Source: Chitinimonas taiwanensis DSM 18899
Lineage (GTDB): Bacteria > Pseudomonadota > Gammaproteobacteria > Burkholderiales > Chitinimonadaceae
Assembly (NCBI RefSeq): GCF_900119825.1
Contig: NZ_FPKR01000015.1
Span: 62,001 to 126,000, forward strand
Direction of reading: 5' to 3'
DNA length: 64,000 bases
Of this stretch, positions 47,555 to 56,527 are shown one piece after another. The notes beneath the pieces are model-generated. The model saw only the letters and a program-made list of their open reading frames with translations, searched no databases and was not told the DNA's origin. Within the stretch, counting starts at the first letter, position 1, and the number at the start of each line of letters is the position of its first letter. Position numbers and translations under genes: made by a program.

Positions 47555-48662
47555 GGTGCAGGTATCCGTATTGGTAACAGGTGTAGAGAACCGCGCTGAC
47601 GGCGGCCGGGTAGGCCTGCGCGGGCAGCTGGCGCCGATTGGCCAATTGCTGCAGGGCAGGGCGCGCATCGGCCGGTACGGCCAGCGCTTCGCCATTGATA
47701 TAGAACTGGCTGTCGTCGAACAGCAGCACGGTCTTCAGATCGAGCCGTACGCCCTGCTTGGTCAGCTTGCTGGCGAAGCTGCGCTCGCTCAGCTCATCCT
47801 CCGGGCCGTCATAGAACACATGCGCCTTCGGTTCGGAGAAGTAGTGGCCGACAAAGCTGCGCACATCGTCCTCGGTCCAGCGTATGCCATTCAGCATCGT
47901 GGCGATGCGAGCGACGAAATCGTCGGGCAGTCGCGCTGGGTCTTGCGGCAGCTGTAGATCGGGATCGGCGTACAGTCCGTCCAATGCAATGCGGTCGCGC
48001 AGGAAGTCGAGGAAGGCGCCGCCTATTTCCTGCGCGCTGGGCGCACGGAAACCGACCGACCAGGTCTGGCCGGGTTCGAGTGCCACGCCTTCATGCGCAT
48101 ACTTGGGCGGTAGATAGAGCATATCGCCGTGTTCGAGCACCCATTCCTGCTCGGGCTCGAAGTGCTGAAGGATCTTCAGCGGCGCATCGTCGACCAGGCT
48201 CAGATCAGTCTGCGAGGAAATGCGCCAGCGCTTCTTCCCGCCCACCTGCAGCAGGAACACATCGTAGCTGTCGAAATGCGGACCCACGCCACCGCCGGCT
48301 GGCGCATGGCTGATCATCAGGTCATCGAGGCGCACATGGGGGATGAAATCGAAGCGGTGCAGCAGTTCGGCGGCAAAGGCATTGTGATGGTTGACGTTCT
48401 GCACGAGTACGGTCCAGTCGCCCGCGGCCAGGCGCTTGAAGCGACTAAGGCGGAAGGGGCCGGACTCGCACGACCACTTGCCCTGCTTGAATTCGATCAG
48501 GCGTGATTCGACATCTTCTTCGCTGGCCAGCGCAAACAGGTCAGCCAGCTGCGGTTGCCAGTCGAACTGGGTGACGGCCTGCCGGATCAGCAGCGGTTTC
48601 TTTTGCCAGTAATCGGACAGAAATTGCTCGGCTGTCAGATTCCCGAGTAGCGATTTGGGCAT
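47547..48662 (-). CDS. roxA: Ribosomal oxygenase, JmjC/cupin-4 type
   Basis: A 371-residue 2-oxoglutarate- and iron-dependent hydroxylase similar to RoxA (YcfD), which hydroxylates an arginine of ribosomal protein L16. The iron triad is visible: HFD in GVGPHFDSYDVFLLQ and a later His in PPKYAHEGVAL. LLGNLTAEQFLSDYWQKKPLLIR is the usual start. The C-terminal dimerisation and winged-helix region is complete. Oxygen dependence links its activity to air supply. It overlaps ychJ and is divergent from the Bcp-like gene. Confidence 0.93.
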   Translation of the reverse strand: MPKSLLGNLTAEQFLSDYWQKKPLLIRQAVTQFDWQPQLADLFALASEEDVESRLIEFKQGKWSCESGPFRLSRFKRLAAGDWTVLVQNVNHHNAFAAELLHRFDFIPHVRLDDLMISHAPAGGGVGPHFDSYDVFLLQVGGKKRWRISSQTDLSLVDDAPLKILQHFEPEQEWVLEHGDMLYLPPKYAHEGVALEPGQTWSVGFRAPSAQEIGGAFLDFLRDRIALDGLYADPDLQLPQDPARLPDDFVARIATMLNGIRWTEDDVRSFVGHYFSEPKAHVFYDGPEDELSERSFASKLTKQGVRLDLKTVLLFDDSQFYINGEALAVPADARPALQQLANRRQLPAQAYPAAVSAVLYTCYQYGYLHLG

Positions 48663-48751
48663 CTAGGCTATATAGGGGAAAAGTGAGTTGAGCCGGATTA
48701 TCGCATCCGCCGCCCGCCCACGCAGCAGGAGGGTTTTTTCCGGAGGTATTT

Positions 48752-49222
48752 ATGCTGGAACCCGGTCAAGTCGCACCCGATTTCGAACTACCTGATGCCG
48801 CCATGGACATGGTGCGCCTATCCGATTTCCGCCAGCAGCGTCAGGTCGTCCTGTATTTCTATCATCGCGACGATGATCCTGGCTGTACGGTAGAGGCGCT
48901 GGAGTTTTCCGACTTGGCCGAACATTTCGATAGGAGCGGGACGGTGGTGCTGGGCGTGAGCCTGGATGACCCGTTCTGTCATGAGGCGTTTCGCGACCGG
49001 CATGGCCTGCTGGTCCGTCTGCTGTCCGATAGCGAGGCCCAGGTTTCCCGCCACTACCACACGCTGCGCGAGGTCGAGCGCAATGGCGTGGTAAAATTCG
49101 GCACCATCCGCTCCACGTTCATCGTCGACCGTTCCGGCACGCTGCGTCACGCGCTGTATAACGTTGCTCCGCGCGGGCATGCGGCGGATGTCCTCAAACT
49201 CATTCAGCAACTCGATGCCTGA
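48752..49222 (+). CDS. Bcp-like peroxiredoxin with altered active site
   Basis: A 156-residue thioredoxin-fold protein of the AhpC/TSA (Bcp) type. The start PGQVAPDFELPDA and the DDPGCTVEALEFSD block place it in the family, with Cys45 as the peroxidatic cysteine. However, the usual PxxxTxxC reads HRDDDPGC: the proline is His38 and the catalytic threonine is Asp42. The Bcp resolving cysteine five residues later is leucine. Another cysteine, Cys76, may replace it. Activity may therefore be altered. GGAGG precedes the ATG. The FKBP gene follows 26 bases later. Confidence 0.85.
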   Translation: MLEPGQVAPDFELPDAAMDMVRLSDFRQQRQVVLYFYHRDDDPGCTVEALEFSDLAEHFDRSGTVVLGVSLDDPFCHEAFRDRHGLLVRLLSDSEAQVSRHYHTLREVERNGVVKFGTIRSTFIVDRSGTLRHALYNVAPRGHAADVLKLIQQLDA

Positions 49223-49248
49223 CGGCATCACCCCAAGGAAATCCGCCC

Positions 49249-49734
49249 ATGGAAATCGTGAAGAACTCGGTTGTCGCCCTGCAATACGAAATGTTTGATG
49301 CCGAAGGCAGCTCGCTGGACAAGACCCAGCCGGATGAGCCGATGGTTTACCTGCATGGCGGCTACGACGGTATTTTCCCGGCTGTGGAAGAAGCCCTGCA
49401 CGGCAAGAAGGTCGGCGAGAAGATTGATGTGACCATGGAACCCGATGATGCCTTCGGTGAATACGATGCCGAGCTGGTGCGTATCGAACCGCAGGACGTG
49501 TTCCCGGCCGAGCTGGAAGTCGGCATGATGTTCGAAGCCGATGATCCTGAGAGTGGCGATGTGATGCTGTTCACCGTGACCGAGATTGCCGATGGCAAGG
49601 TCGTGGTCGATGGCAACCATCCGCTGGCTGGCAAGCGTATCCGCTTTGTCGCCACCGTAGCCGAAGTCCGCGCCGCCAGTCAGGAAGAGCTCGAGCACGG
49701 CCATGTGCATGGCCCGCACGGCCATCATCACTAA
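49249..49734 (+). CDS. slyD: SlyD-like FKBP peptidyl-prolyl isomerase
   Basis: A 161-residue cis-trans prolyl isomerase and chaperone. NSVVALQYEMFDAEG and the FGEYDAELVR turn belong to the FKBP part. The inserted flap domain (about 70-130) is typical of SlyD. The protein ends in a histidine-rich tail (HGHVHGPHGHHH) that could bind nickel or other metals, though it lacks the cysteines of E. coli SlyD. It could aid metallocentre assembly. Probably co-transcribed with the Bcp-like gene. Confidence 0.92.
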   Translation: MEIVKNSVVALQYEMFDAEGSSLDKTQPDEPMVYLHGGYDGIFPAVEEALHGKKVGEKIDVTMEPDDAFGEYDAELVRIEPQDVFPAELEVGMMFEADDPESGDVMLFTVTEIADGKVVVDGNHPLAGKRIRFVATVAEVRAASQEELEHGHVHGPHGHHH

Positions 49735-49755
49735 GCGTTGCATTTGAATTGAAAG

Positions 49756-49780
49756 CGGCGGGCCTTGGGCCTGCCGTTTT
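49756..49780 (+). terminator. Terminator of slyD
   Basis: A 9-bp stem with one G-T wobble (49756-49764 with 49768-49776), loop TTG, followed by TTTTC. Confidence 0.7.
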
Positions 49781-49891
49781 CATTTGGGTTTTTGTTTGCT
49801 GGCGGACTATAGCTAGCAATAAGTCGCGCAGGGCACGCGGTACTGACTGGCTACCAGAATGACAGCGCCTATTGCACTGATGCTGCTAGCT

Positions 49892-49904
49892 GAGAATCGT
49901 TCTC
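49892..49904. promoter_or_regulatory. Fur-like palindrome
   Basis: GAGAATCGTTCTC, an inverted repeat like the core of many proteobacterial Fur boxes, with TATATA at about 49907. A real site would put a nearby transcript under iron control. Identification is by pattern only. Confidence 0.35.
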
Positions 49905-49967
49905 TGTATATATCGTTAATGCTGCGCAAATCCAGTCTGGATGCGCCTTGCAGAGTAATTGCTCGAT

Positions 49968-49996
49968 TGCCCGCAGGGTGGGCTTGGCGGTAAAAT
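49968..49996 (+). promoter_or_regulatory. Sigma-70-like promoter upstream of ccoN
   Basis: TTGCCC, a 17-base spacer and TAAAAT. Transcription would start near 50003, giving a ~255-base leader that contains the cruciform. Confidence 0.5.
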
Positions 49997-50042
49997 TTGT
50001 TGCGTCGCAGCAGCTTAATCCTTGTTATGCAGGCTTATTTCT

Positions 50043-50085
50043 CAACCGCGCCCCGCACTGCCTTAGTGCGCCTCTGGCGCGGTTG
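50043..50085. repeat. Nested inverted repeat beside the FNR box
   Basis: Outer arms CAACCGCGCC (50043-50052) and GGCGCGGTTG (50076-50085) enclose inner arms GCACT and AGTGC. The outer right arm shares three bases with the FNR box. No T-run follows on either strand. Confidence 0.75.
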
Positions 50086-50096
50086 ATGCATATCAA
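50083..50096 (+). promoter_or_regulatory. FNR/Anr box of the cco operon
   Basis: TTGATGCATATCAA is a perfect match to the FNR consensus TTGAT-N4-ATCAA. With the usual -41.5 spacing, transcription would start near 50131, about 130 bases before ccoN. cbb3 oxidase genes are classic FNR/Anr targets, so oxygen-limited induction is very likely. Confidence 0.9.
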
Positions 50097-50258
50097 GATC
50101 GCGATTCCGAATGCCCGTTAGGCTGTCTAGGCATTTTGGAATGCCGATGTTGCCACGTTATCTAGTTCGTTTTGGTACGGCCCCGGCCGTCACCCAGCTT
50201 GCCCAGGTCACGCAATCCAAATCGTGGCCTATGTTTTTTCGTGTTTTCGGAGACTTCC

Positions 50259-51710
50259 ATGCAAGCCAATTCGGCGCTTGAGCCCCAGACTGGGGTGGAG
50301 ACCTTCAACTACCGGGTGGTGCGGCAGTTCAGCATCATGACGGTCGTCTGGGGGATTGTGGGCATGCTGGTCGGGGTGATTATCGCCGCCCAGATGGCTT
50401 GGCCAGAACTGAACTTCGGTCCGTATTTCCATTTCGGCCGTTTGCGTCCGCTGCATACCAATGCGGTGATCTTTGCCTTTGGTGGCTGCGCGCTGTTCGC
50501 CACCAGCTACTACGTGGTGCAGCGTACCTGCGGGGTGCGCCTGATTTCCGACAAGCTGGCGGCGTTCACCTTCTGGGGCTGGCAGCTGGTCATCGTACTG
50601 GCAGCTATCACCCTGCCGCTGGGCTTTACCTCGGGTAAAGAATACGCTGAGCTCGAATGGCCGATCGATATCCTGATCACCATCGTCTGGGTGTCCTATG
50701 CCATCGTGTTCTTCGGCACCATCGCCAAGCGCACGCAAAAGCACATCTATGTGGCCAACTGGTTCTACGGCGCCTTCATCCTGGCCGTGGCCCTGCTGCA
50801 CATCGTGAACAGCATGGCTGTGCCGGTCAGTATGTGGAAATCCTACTCGGTCTACGCCGGTGCCGTGGATGCCATGGTGCAATGGTGGTACGGCCACAAT
50901 GCCGTGGGCTTCTTCCTGACCGCTGCCTTCCTCGGGATGATGTATTACTTCGTGCCCAAGCAGGCTGGTCGCCCGGTGTACTCGTATCGCCTGTCGGTGG
51001 TGCACTTCTGGGCTCTGGTATTCACCTATATGTGGGCCGGCCCACACCATCTGCATTACACCGCGCTGCCAGACTGGACCCAGTCGGTGGGCATGACCTT
51101 CTCGCTGATCCTGTTGGCACCCAGCTGGGGCGGCATGATCAACGGCATCATGACCCTGTCGGGCGCCTGGCATAAGCTGCGCACCGATCCAATTCTGAAG
51201 TTCCTGATCACTGCGCTGTCCTTCTACGGCATGTCGACCTTCGAAGGTCCGATGATGTCGATCAAGACCGTGAATGCGCTCAGCCATTACACCGACTGGA
51301 CCATCGGTCACGTGCACTCGGGTGCCCTAGGCTGGGTGGCGATGATCTCGATCGGTTCGATCTACTACCTGATTCCGCGTCTGTTCGGCCGTGAAAAGAT
51401 GTACTCGATCAAGCTGATCGAAGCGCACTTCTGGATGGCAACCCTGGGCGTGGTGCTGTACATCGCCGCGATGTGGGTCTCCGGTGTGACCCAGGGCCTG
51501 ATGTGGCGTGCCACCAATGCTGACGGCACGCTGACCTATGCCTTCATCGATTCGGTCAAGGCCAGCTACGACTACTACTACATCCGTGTACTGGGTGGTG
51601 TGCTCTACCTGGGCGGCATGTTCCTGATGGCCTACAACATGGTTCGCACCATCATGCAGGGCAAGTCGGTCGATGCGCCTATCCCGGCCTTGCAGCACGC
51701 TCACGCCTAA
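50259..51710 (+). CDS. ccoN: cbb3-type cytochrome c oxidase subunit I
   Basis: The 483-residue catalytic subunit, with twelve or so membrane helices. It carries the low-spin haem b and the haem b3-CuB centre that reduces oxygen and pumps protons. [14 protein letters not shown], the [16 protein letters not shown] helix, the [14 protein letters not shown] histidines and [11 protein letters not shown] are visible. I start at ATG 50259, preceded by CGGAGA; the upstream frame is not protein. It heads ccoNOQP, controlled by the FNR box upstream. Confidence 0.97.
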   Translation: MQANSALEPQTGVETFNYRVVRQFSIMTVVWGIVGMLVGVIIAAQMAWPELNFGPYFHFGRLRPLHTNAVIFAFGGCALFATSYYVVQRTCGVRLISDKLAAFTFWGWQLVIVLAAITLPLGFTSGKEYAELEWPIDILITIVWVSYAIVFFGTIAKRTQKHIYVANWFYGAFILAVALLHIVNSMAVPVSMWKSYSVYAGAVDAMVQWWYGHNAVGFFLTAAFLGMMYYFVPKQAGRPVYSYRLSVVHFWALVFTYMWAGPHHLHYTALPDWTQSVGMTFSLILLAPSWGGMINGIMTLSGAWHKLRTDPILKFLITALSFYGMSTFEGPMMSIKTVNALSHYTDWTIGHVHSGALGWVAMISIGSIYYLIPRLFGREKMYSIKLIEAHFWMATLGVVLYIAAMWVSGVTQGLMWRATNADGTLTYAFIDSVKASYDYYYIRVLGGVLYLGGMFLMAYNMVRTIMQGKSVDAPIPALQHAHA

Positions 51711-51724
51711 GCTGAGAAATCGTC

Positions 51725-52339
51725 ATGAATAAGATCCAGAAACTGATTGAAGAGCATGTTGGCTACCTGATCGTGTTCACGCTGATGATCATCAGCGTGG
51801 CCATGCTGGTGGAAATCCTACCGCTCATGTACTCGAAGTCCACCACCAAGCCAATTCCGGGCGTCAAGCCTTACGACGCGCTGCAGCTGGCTGGTCGCGA
51901 CGTCTACCTACGCGAAGGTTGCTACAACTGCCACTCGCAGATGATCCGTCCCTTCCGTTCGGAAACTGAGCGCTATGGTCATTACTCGGTAGCGGGCGAG
52001 TCGGTCTACGACCATCCATTCCAGTGGGGTTCCAAGCGCACCGGCCCGGACCTGGCCCGCGTGGGAGGCCGCTACTCGGATGAGTGGCATGTGGTTCACC
52101 TGAACAACCCGCGTGATGTGGTGCCCGAGTCGAATATGCCCGCCTTCCCCTGGCTGGCGACCGGTAAGCTCGACCCAGCCAAGGTGCAGGCCAGCATGAC
52201 GGCGCTGCGCAAGGTTGGCGTGCCCTACACCGATGCAGAAATCGCTGAGGCACCCAAGCTGGTGGAAGGCAAGACCGAGATGGACGCCGTGGTGGCCTAT
52301 CTGCAAGGCCTGGGTCTGGCGCTGAAGGGCATCCGTTAA
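51725..52339 (+). CDS. ccoO: cbb3-type oxidase monohaem cytochrome c subunit
   Basis: A 204-residue subunit anchored by one N-terminal helix (about 10-33), with one c-type haem in the periplasm bound at CYNCH (about residue 66). [20 protein letters not shown] and the NMPAFPWL methionine block, which holds the distal haem ligand, are conserved. It passes electrons from CcoP to CcoN. It starts fourteen bases after ccoN. Confidence 0.97.
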   Translation: MNKIQKLIEEHVGYLIVFTLMIISVAMLVEILPLMYSKSTTKPIPGVKPYDALQLAGRDVYLREGCYNCHSQMIRPFRSETERYGHYSVAGESVYDHPFQWGSKRTGPDLARVGGRYSDEWHVVHLNNPRDVVPESNMPAFPWLATGKLDPAKVQASMTALRKVGVPYTDAEIAEAPKLVEGKTEMDAVVAYLQGLGLALKGIR

Positions 52340-52353
52340 CCGGGAGTGTGGCC

Positions 52354-52521
52354 ATGGACATCAATCTGTTTCGGCAAATCATCACCGTCGCAGGCCTGGT
52401 CTGCTTCGTCGCCATCGCCCTGTGGGCCTATGGTCGACCAGCGGCCGGCCGCTTCGATGAAGCCGCCATGCAGCCGATCAATGACGACGACCTGCCGCAC
52501 GAGCAGGCCGGGAGTAAATAA
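52354..52521 (+). CDS. ccoQ: cbb3-type oxidase small subunit
   Basis: A 55-residue single-helix protein, MDINLFRQIITVAGLVCFV followed by an acidic tail with NDDDLPHEQAG. Position, size and topology match CcoQ/FixQ, which stabilises the oxidase. The ATG at 52354 follows ccoO by fourteen bases, and the TAA shares its last base with the ccoP ATG (TAATG). Confidence 0.9.
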   Translation: MDINLFRQIITVAGLVCFVAIALWAYGRPAAGRFDEAAMQPINDDDLPHEQAGSK

Positions 52522-53441
52522 TGAGTGATTTTATTAGCCAATTCTGGGGCTATTGGGTAGCCGGCATCGTCTTCCTGTCGCTGCTCTGGCTCACCTATCT
52601 GCTCAAGTCGCAGAGCGTGGTCAAGCTGCCCAAGGGCCAACAGGCCGATGTGACCGGGCACAAGTGGGACGGTGACCTGGAGGAGTACAACAACCCGCTG
52701 CCGTTCTGGTGGATGGGCATGTTCTACATCACGATCGTGTTCGCCGTGGTTTACCTGATCCTGTATCCCGGCATCACTATCTTCCCGGGTGTGAAGGCCT
52801 GGAGCTCGGTCGGCCAGTACCAGCAGGAATCGGCCGCCAAGGAAGCGGCGATCAAGCCCTTGTACGACAAGTACCTGAAGGTCGACATCCCGACCCTGGC
52901 CAAGAACGACGAGGCACACAAGTCCGGTCAGAGCCTGTTCCTGACCTACTGCATGCAGTGTCACGGTTCGGCTGCCCGCGGTGCCACGGGCTTCCCGAAT
53001 CTGACGGATAACGACTGGTTGTACGGCGGCAAGCCAGAGAACATCCTGGAAACGCTGAACAATGGTCGTGCGGGCCAGATGCCTGCCTTCGGCGCCGCCT
53101 TCGGCGAAGAGAAGGTCAAGGACGTGGCCAACTATGTGCTAAAGCTGGCTAGCCGCAATTACGATGCGGTGCGCGCTGGTCGTGGTGAGGCAACGTTTGC
53201 CCAGGTCTGCGTGGCTTGCCACCAGGCCGATGGCAAGGGTAGCCAGGCGATTGGCGCCCCCAACCTGACCGACAAGGTCTGGTTGTACGGTGGTAGCGAG
53301 CGCAGCATCGTGGAAACCATTACCAACGGCCGCAAGAATCGCATGCCGGCCTGGAAGGAAGCACTGGGCGACGGCAAGGTACATTTGTTGGCTGCCTATG
53401 TGTACGGTCTGTCCGAGCGCGAACAGACTGCTGCCAAGTAA
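52521..53441 (+). CDS. ccoP: cbb3-type oxidase dihaem cytochrome c subunit
   Basis: A 306-residue subunit with two N-terminal membrane helices and two c-type haem sites, CMQCH (about residue 150) and CVACH (about 233). It receives electrons from soluble cytochromes. NNPLPFWWMGMFYITIVFA is the family motif of the second helix. It has two haems, not the three seen in some Neisseria. A terminator follows. Confidence 0.97.
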   Translation: MSDFISQFWGYWVAGIVFLSLLWLTYLLKSQSVVKLPKGQQADVTGHKWDGDLEEYNNPLPFWWMGMFYITIVFAVVYLILYPGITIFPGVKAWSSVGQYQQESAAKEAAIKPLYDKYLKVDIPTLAKNDEAHKSGQSLFLTYCMQCHGSAARGATGFPNLTDNDWLYGGKPENILETLNNGRAGQMPAFGAAFGEEKVKDVANYVLKLASRNYDAVRAGRGEATFAQVCVACHQADGKGSQAIGAPNLTDKVWLYGGSERSIVETITNGRKNRMPAWKEALGDGKVHLLAAYVYGLSEREQTAAK

Positions 53442-53451
53442 GACCTCGAAT

Positions 53452-53478
53452 CGCCATGCCCCTGGGCATGGCGGTTTT
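53452..53478 (+). terminator. Terminator of ccoNOQP
   Basis: A perfect 10-bp stem (53452-53461 with 53464-53473) with a two-base loop, followed by GTTTT. Some readthrough to ccoG is possible. Confidence 0.7.
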
Positions 53479-53589
53479 CCCTGCGACGCAAGGTCGCAGC
53501 GTGAATGCTCCGTCATTCGCTAATATTGCTTCGATAGACGGCTTCCCAAAGCTCAGCAGCTTTTGAAAACCGTTTCCGGAACGCTTCCC

Positions 53590-55041
53590 ATGTCCCAGTC
53601 CTTCAAGAACATCCCCATCAAGGTGGTTCAGGCGCAGCCTGAAGAGTCCGACATCGAGTATGAAGATCGGGTGCTGTATGCCAAGGCCAAGAAGGTCTAC
53701 CCGCGCTGGGTGACCGGGCGCTTCACCCAGTGGCGTTGGTTCTGGCTAGTGGCTACCCAGCTGTTCTTCTACGGTATGCCCTGGCTGAACTGGGGTGAGC
53801 GGCAGATGCTGTTGTTCGATCTGGTCAGCCGTAAGTTCTATATCTTCGGCTTCATCTTCCTGCCGCAGGACTTCATCTATCTGACTGCGCTGCTGCTGAT
53901 GAGCGCCTTTGGCCTGTTCGTCTGGACCTCGATAGGTGGGCGGCTCTGGTGCGGTTATTCCTGCCCGCAAACCGTTTACACCGAGATCTTCCTGTGGGTG
54001 GAAAAGTGGGTGGAAGGCGACCGCATGGCGCGCATGAAGCTCGACAACGGTCCGATGAATTTCCGTCGCCTGCGCATCAAATACACCAAGCACGCGATCT
54101 GGATCCTGATCGCCGCCTGGACCGGTTTCACCTTCGTCGGTTACTTCACCCCGATTCGCGAACTCGGTGCTGAGGTGCTGGCGTGGAATACCGGCCCGTG
54201 GGAAACCTTCTGGATCCTGTTCTATGGCTTTGCCACCTATGGCAATGCCGGCTGGATGCGCGAGCAGGTATGCAAATACATGTGCCCGTATGCGCGCTTC
54301 CAGAGCGCGATGTTTGACCCGGATACGCTGATCATCAGCTACGACGCCGAGCGTGGTGAGCCGCGCGGTAGCCGCAAGAAGGGTGAGGACTATAAGGCGG
54401 AAGGCAAGGGTGACTGCATAGACTGCAAGCTGTGCGTGCAGGTCTGCCCGGTGGGTATCGATATCCGTGACGGCCTGCAGTATGAATGCATTGCCTGCGG
54501 CGCCTGTATCGATGCCTGCGACAGCATCATGGACAAGATGAACTACCCGCGCGGCCTGGTGCGTTACACCACCGAGAACGCGCTGGCGCATAAATACCCC
54601 GAGTCCGAGATTGCCAACCATGTGCTGCGTCCGCGCGTGATCCTGTATAGCGCTGTCCTGCTGGTGGTGGCAGTCTCGGTAGTGGCCTCCTTGCTGCTCA
54701 AGTCGCCGGTCAAGGTCAACATCATGCGCGACCGTAATGCGCTGGTACGCGAGACCGACGAGGGCTTGCTGGAAAACAGCTATCGCCTGCAGATTCAGAA
54801 TACCGATGAGACCGGACATCGCTTTATCATCCGCGCCGACGGCCTGCCTGATCTGAAGGTGTTGACCGACCAGGGTGATATCGTCGAGGTGCCAGCCAAT
54901 GGCTCGGCCCAGGTCGGTGTGCGGGTGCAAGTCGAGCCGCAGTTCGTCTCGCGTGGTTCGAAGAAGATCTACTTCGAAGTGCAGGCCGCAGATGACCTGA
55001 CCCTCAAGGTGCGCGAGAAATCCAGTTTCATCGGCCAGTAA
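53590..55041 (+). CDS. ccoG: cbb3 oxidase assembly ferredoxin-like protein
   Basis: A 483-residue membrane protein (FixG/RdxA) that reduces copper during cbb3 oxidase assembly. About five membrane helices, a WCGYSCPQTVYTEIF motif after the second, the VCKYMCPYARFQS motif, then two ferredoxin-type cysteine sets: CIDCKLCVQVCPVG and CIACGACIDACD. A last helix leads to a periplasmic Ig-like domain. The ATG at 53590 fits homologues better than TTG 53563. Confidence 0.95.
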   Translation: MSQSFKNIPIKVVQAQPEESDIEYEDRVLYAKAKKVYPRWVTGRFTQWRWFWLVATQLFFYGMPWLNWGERQMLLFDLVSRKFYIFGFIFLPQDFIYLTALLLMSAFGLFVWTSIGGRLWCGYSCPQTVYTEIFLWVEKWVEGDRMARMKLDNGPMNFRRLRIKYTKHAIWILIAAWTGFTFVGYFTPIRELGAEVLAWNTGPWETFWILFYGFATYGNAGWMREQVCKYMCPYARFQSAMFDPDTLIISYDAERGEPRGSRKKGEDYKAEGKGDCIDCKLCVQVCPVGIDIRDGLQYECIACGACIDACDSIMDKMNYPRGLVRYTTENALAHKYPESEIANHVLRPRVILYSAVLLVVAVSVVASLLLKSPVKVNIMRDRNALVRETDEGLLENSYRLQIQNTDETGHRFIIRADGLPDLKVLTDQGDIVEVPANGSAQVGVRVQVEPQFVSRGSKKIYFEVQAADDLTLKVREKSSFIGQ

Positions 55042-55098
55042 AGGCCAGCCGGGCATGCATACGCATGCCTGGTGTTTTTCCTTCAGAGTTGCTACCCC

Positions 55099-55623
55099 AT
55101 GACCGAATCCAGTCGCTGGTACCGCCAGCCCGTTGCTTGGCTATTTCTGATCCTGCTCAGCGTGACCGTCCTTGCCTGCATCGGGCTGATTATCCTCGCC
55201 ATCAAGAGTGACGATGGCCTAGTGGCTGATGATTACTACAAGCGCGGCAATGAGATCGGCATGGAGATCGGTCGCGACAAGCAGGCCGCCGCGCTCGGCC
55301 TGTCCGCCCAGTTGTTCGTGGCCGACGATGGCTTGAGCGTGCGGGCGCTGCTACTGCCCCTGCCAGCCAGCCCGCAAGCTGTTGTGCTGCGTTTGGCCCA
55401 TCCGACCCGTGCTGGCTTGGATGTGGTGCTGACCCTGCAACCAGAGGCTGGCGGCATGCTGGTGGCCAAACTTGAGCAGCCGCTGCATAAACAGCGCTGG
55501 TTGGTACAGCTGGAAGCGGCCAGTGTTGGGTCGCAAGCCAGCCCATGGCGCCTGCGTCACGAGGCCGAGCTCGGCCCGGGTGCCACCCTGGCTCTGAAGG
55601 CACAGCCCTCGCCCGCGGGCTGA
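55099..55623 (+). CDS. ccoH: FixH/CcoH family protein
   Basis: A 174-residue protein with a short cytoplasmic start (WYRQPVAWLFL), one membrane helix (about 13-38) and a periplasmic domain. DDGLVADDYYKRG just after the helix is the FixH signature. CcoH is needed for cbb3 oxidase stability. The usual next genes ccoI (copper ATPase) and ccoS are absent; cysE follows instead. Confidence 0.9.
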   Translation: MTESSRWYRQPVAWLFLILLSVTVLACIGLIILAIKSDDGLVADDYYKRGNEIGMEIGRDKQAAALGLSAQLFVADDGLSVRALLLPLPASPQAVVLRLAHPTRAGLDVVLTLQPEAGGMLVAKLEQPLHKQRWLVQLEAASVGSQASPWRLRHEAELGPGATLALKAQPSPAG

Positions 55624-55734
55624 TCCAAGTGGGCTAAGGGGCGGCTTCCTGTCTGCCCGATCAGCCTGTTGGGGATAGTGATTCGAGTGCGCGGCTTAGC
55701 GCAGCGCGTTCTTTCGCAGCGCACAATAGTCGAG

Positions 55735-55740
55735 TAAAAT
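55735..55740 (+). promoter_or_regulatory. Probable -10 box of cysE
   Basis: TAAAAT, 35 bases before the chosen ATG. Transcription starting near 55747 would exclude an in-frame ATG at 55739. Confidence 0.45.
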
Positions 55741-55774
55741 GCTCGGCCTTTCTCGACGCTTCCCAGAGCCCCCG

Positions 55775-56527
55775 ATGTTCGCGCGCTTACGTGAAAACAT
55801 TGCCGTTGTCTTCGACCGTGATCCGGCCGCCCGCTCGACTTGGGAAGTGCTCACCTGTTATCCCGGCCTGCACGCGCTGACCTTTCACCAACTGGCGAAT
55901 GCCTGCTGGCGCAATGGCTTCAAATGGCTGGGCCGCTTTACCTCTCACCTCAGCCGTTTCTTCACCGGCATCGAGATCCACCCAGGCGCCACCATTGGCC
56001 GCCGTGTGTTCATTGACCACGGCATGGGCATCGTGATCGGCGAGACCGCCGTGATTGGTGACGACTGCACGCTCTACCACGGCGTGACCCTGGGCGGCAC
56101 CAGCTGGAACAAGGGCAAGCGCCATCCGACGCTGGAAGCCGGCGTGATCATCGGTGCTGGCGCCAAGGTGCTCGGGCCGATCACCTTGCACGCCGGCGCC
56201 AAGGTCGGCTCGAATGCCGTGGTGGTCAAGGATGTGCCGGCCAATGCCACCGCGGTCGGCATCCCGGCCCGTATCGTGGCCGATGATCTGGCCCAGGCGC
56301 GCGAAGCCAAGGCGGAGAAAATGGGCTTCTCGGCCTATGCCATTTCCAGTCAGATGAATGACCCGGTGGTACAGGCCATCCATGGCCTGGTTGACCATAG
56401 TGCGAACATCGATGCGCGCATCGAACAGATACTGAAACAGCTCGAGCAATTGGGCGTGGACTGCGCGGAAGAGCGCGCCACCGCGGATAAGTTCGACCCC
56501 AATTATCTGAATCGAATTGTTGACTAA
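55775..56527 (+). CDS. cysE: Serine O-acetyltransferase
   Basis: A 250-residue hexapeptide-repeat acyltransferase that makes O-acetylserine, the precursor of cysteine. The left-handed beta-helix repeats ([41 protein letters not shown] and following) contain the catalytic Asp-His pair in DHGMG. The start [18 protein letters not shown] is typical of this shorter form, which lacks the long N-terminus of E. coli CysE. It ends at the first IscR site, directly before iscR. Cysteine is the sulfur source for IscS. Confidence 0.95.
   Translation: MFARLRENIAVVFDRDPAARSTWEVLTCYPGLHALTFHQLANACWRNGFKWLGRFTSHLSRFFTGIEIHPGATIGRRVFIDHGMGIVIGETAVIGDDCTLYHGVTLGGTSWNKGKRHPTLEAGVIIGAGAKVLGPITLHAGAKVGSNAVVVKDVPANATAVGIPARIVADDLAQAREAKAEKMGFSAYAISSQMNDPVVQAIHGLVDHSANIDARIEQILKQLEQLGVDCAEERATADKFDPNYLNRIVD

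Larger units (their letters stand above)
49781..50258 (+). other. ccoN upstream regulatory region
   Basis: About 480 non-coding bases. In order: a Fur-like palindrome with a TATATA stretch, a GCGC-ATCC hairpin (around 49923-49944), a sigma-70-like promoter, a nested cruciform, a perfect FNR box and a GGCATT/AATGCC hairpin (around 50130-50146). The density suggests several inputs or a small RNA gene before ccoN. The key parts are listed separately. Confidence 0.6.
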
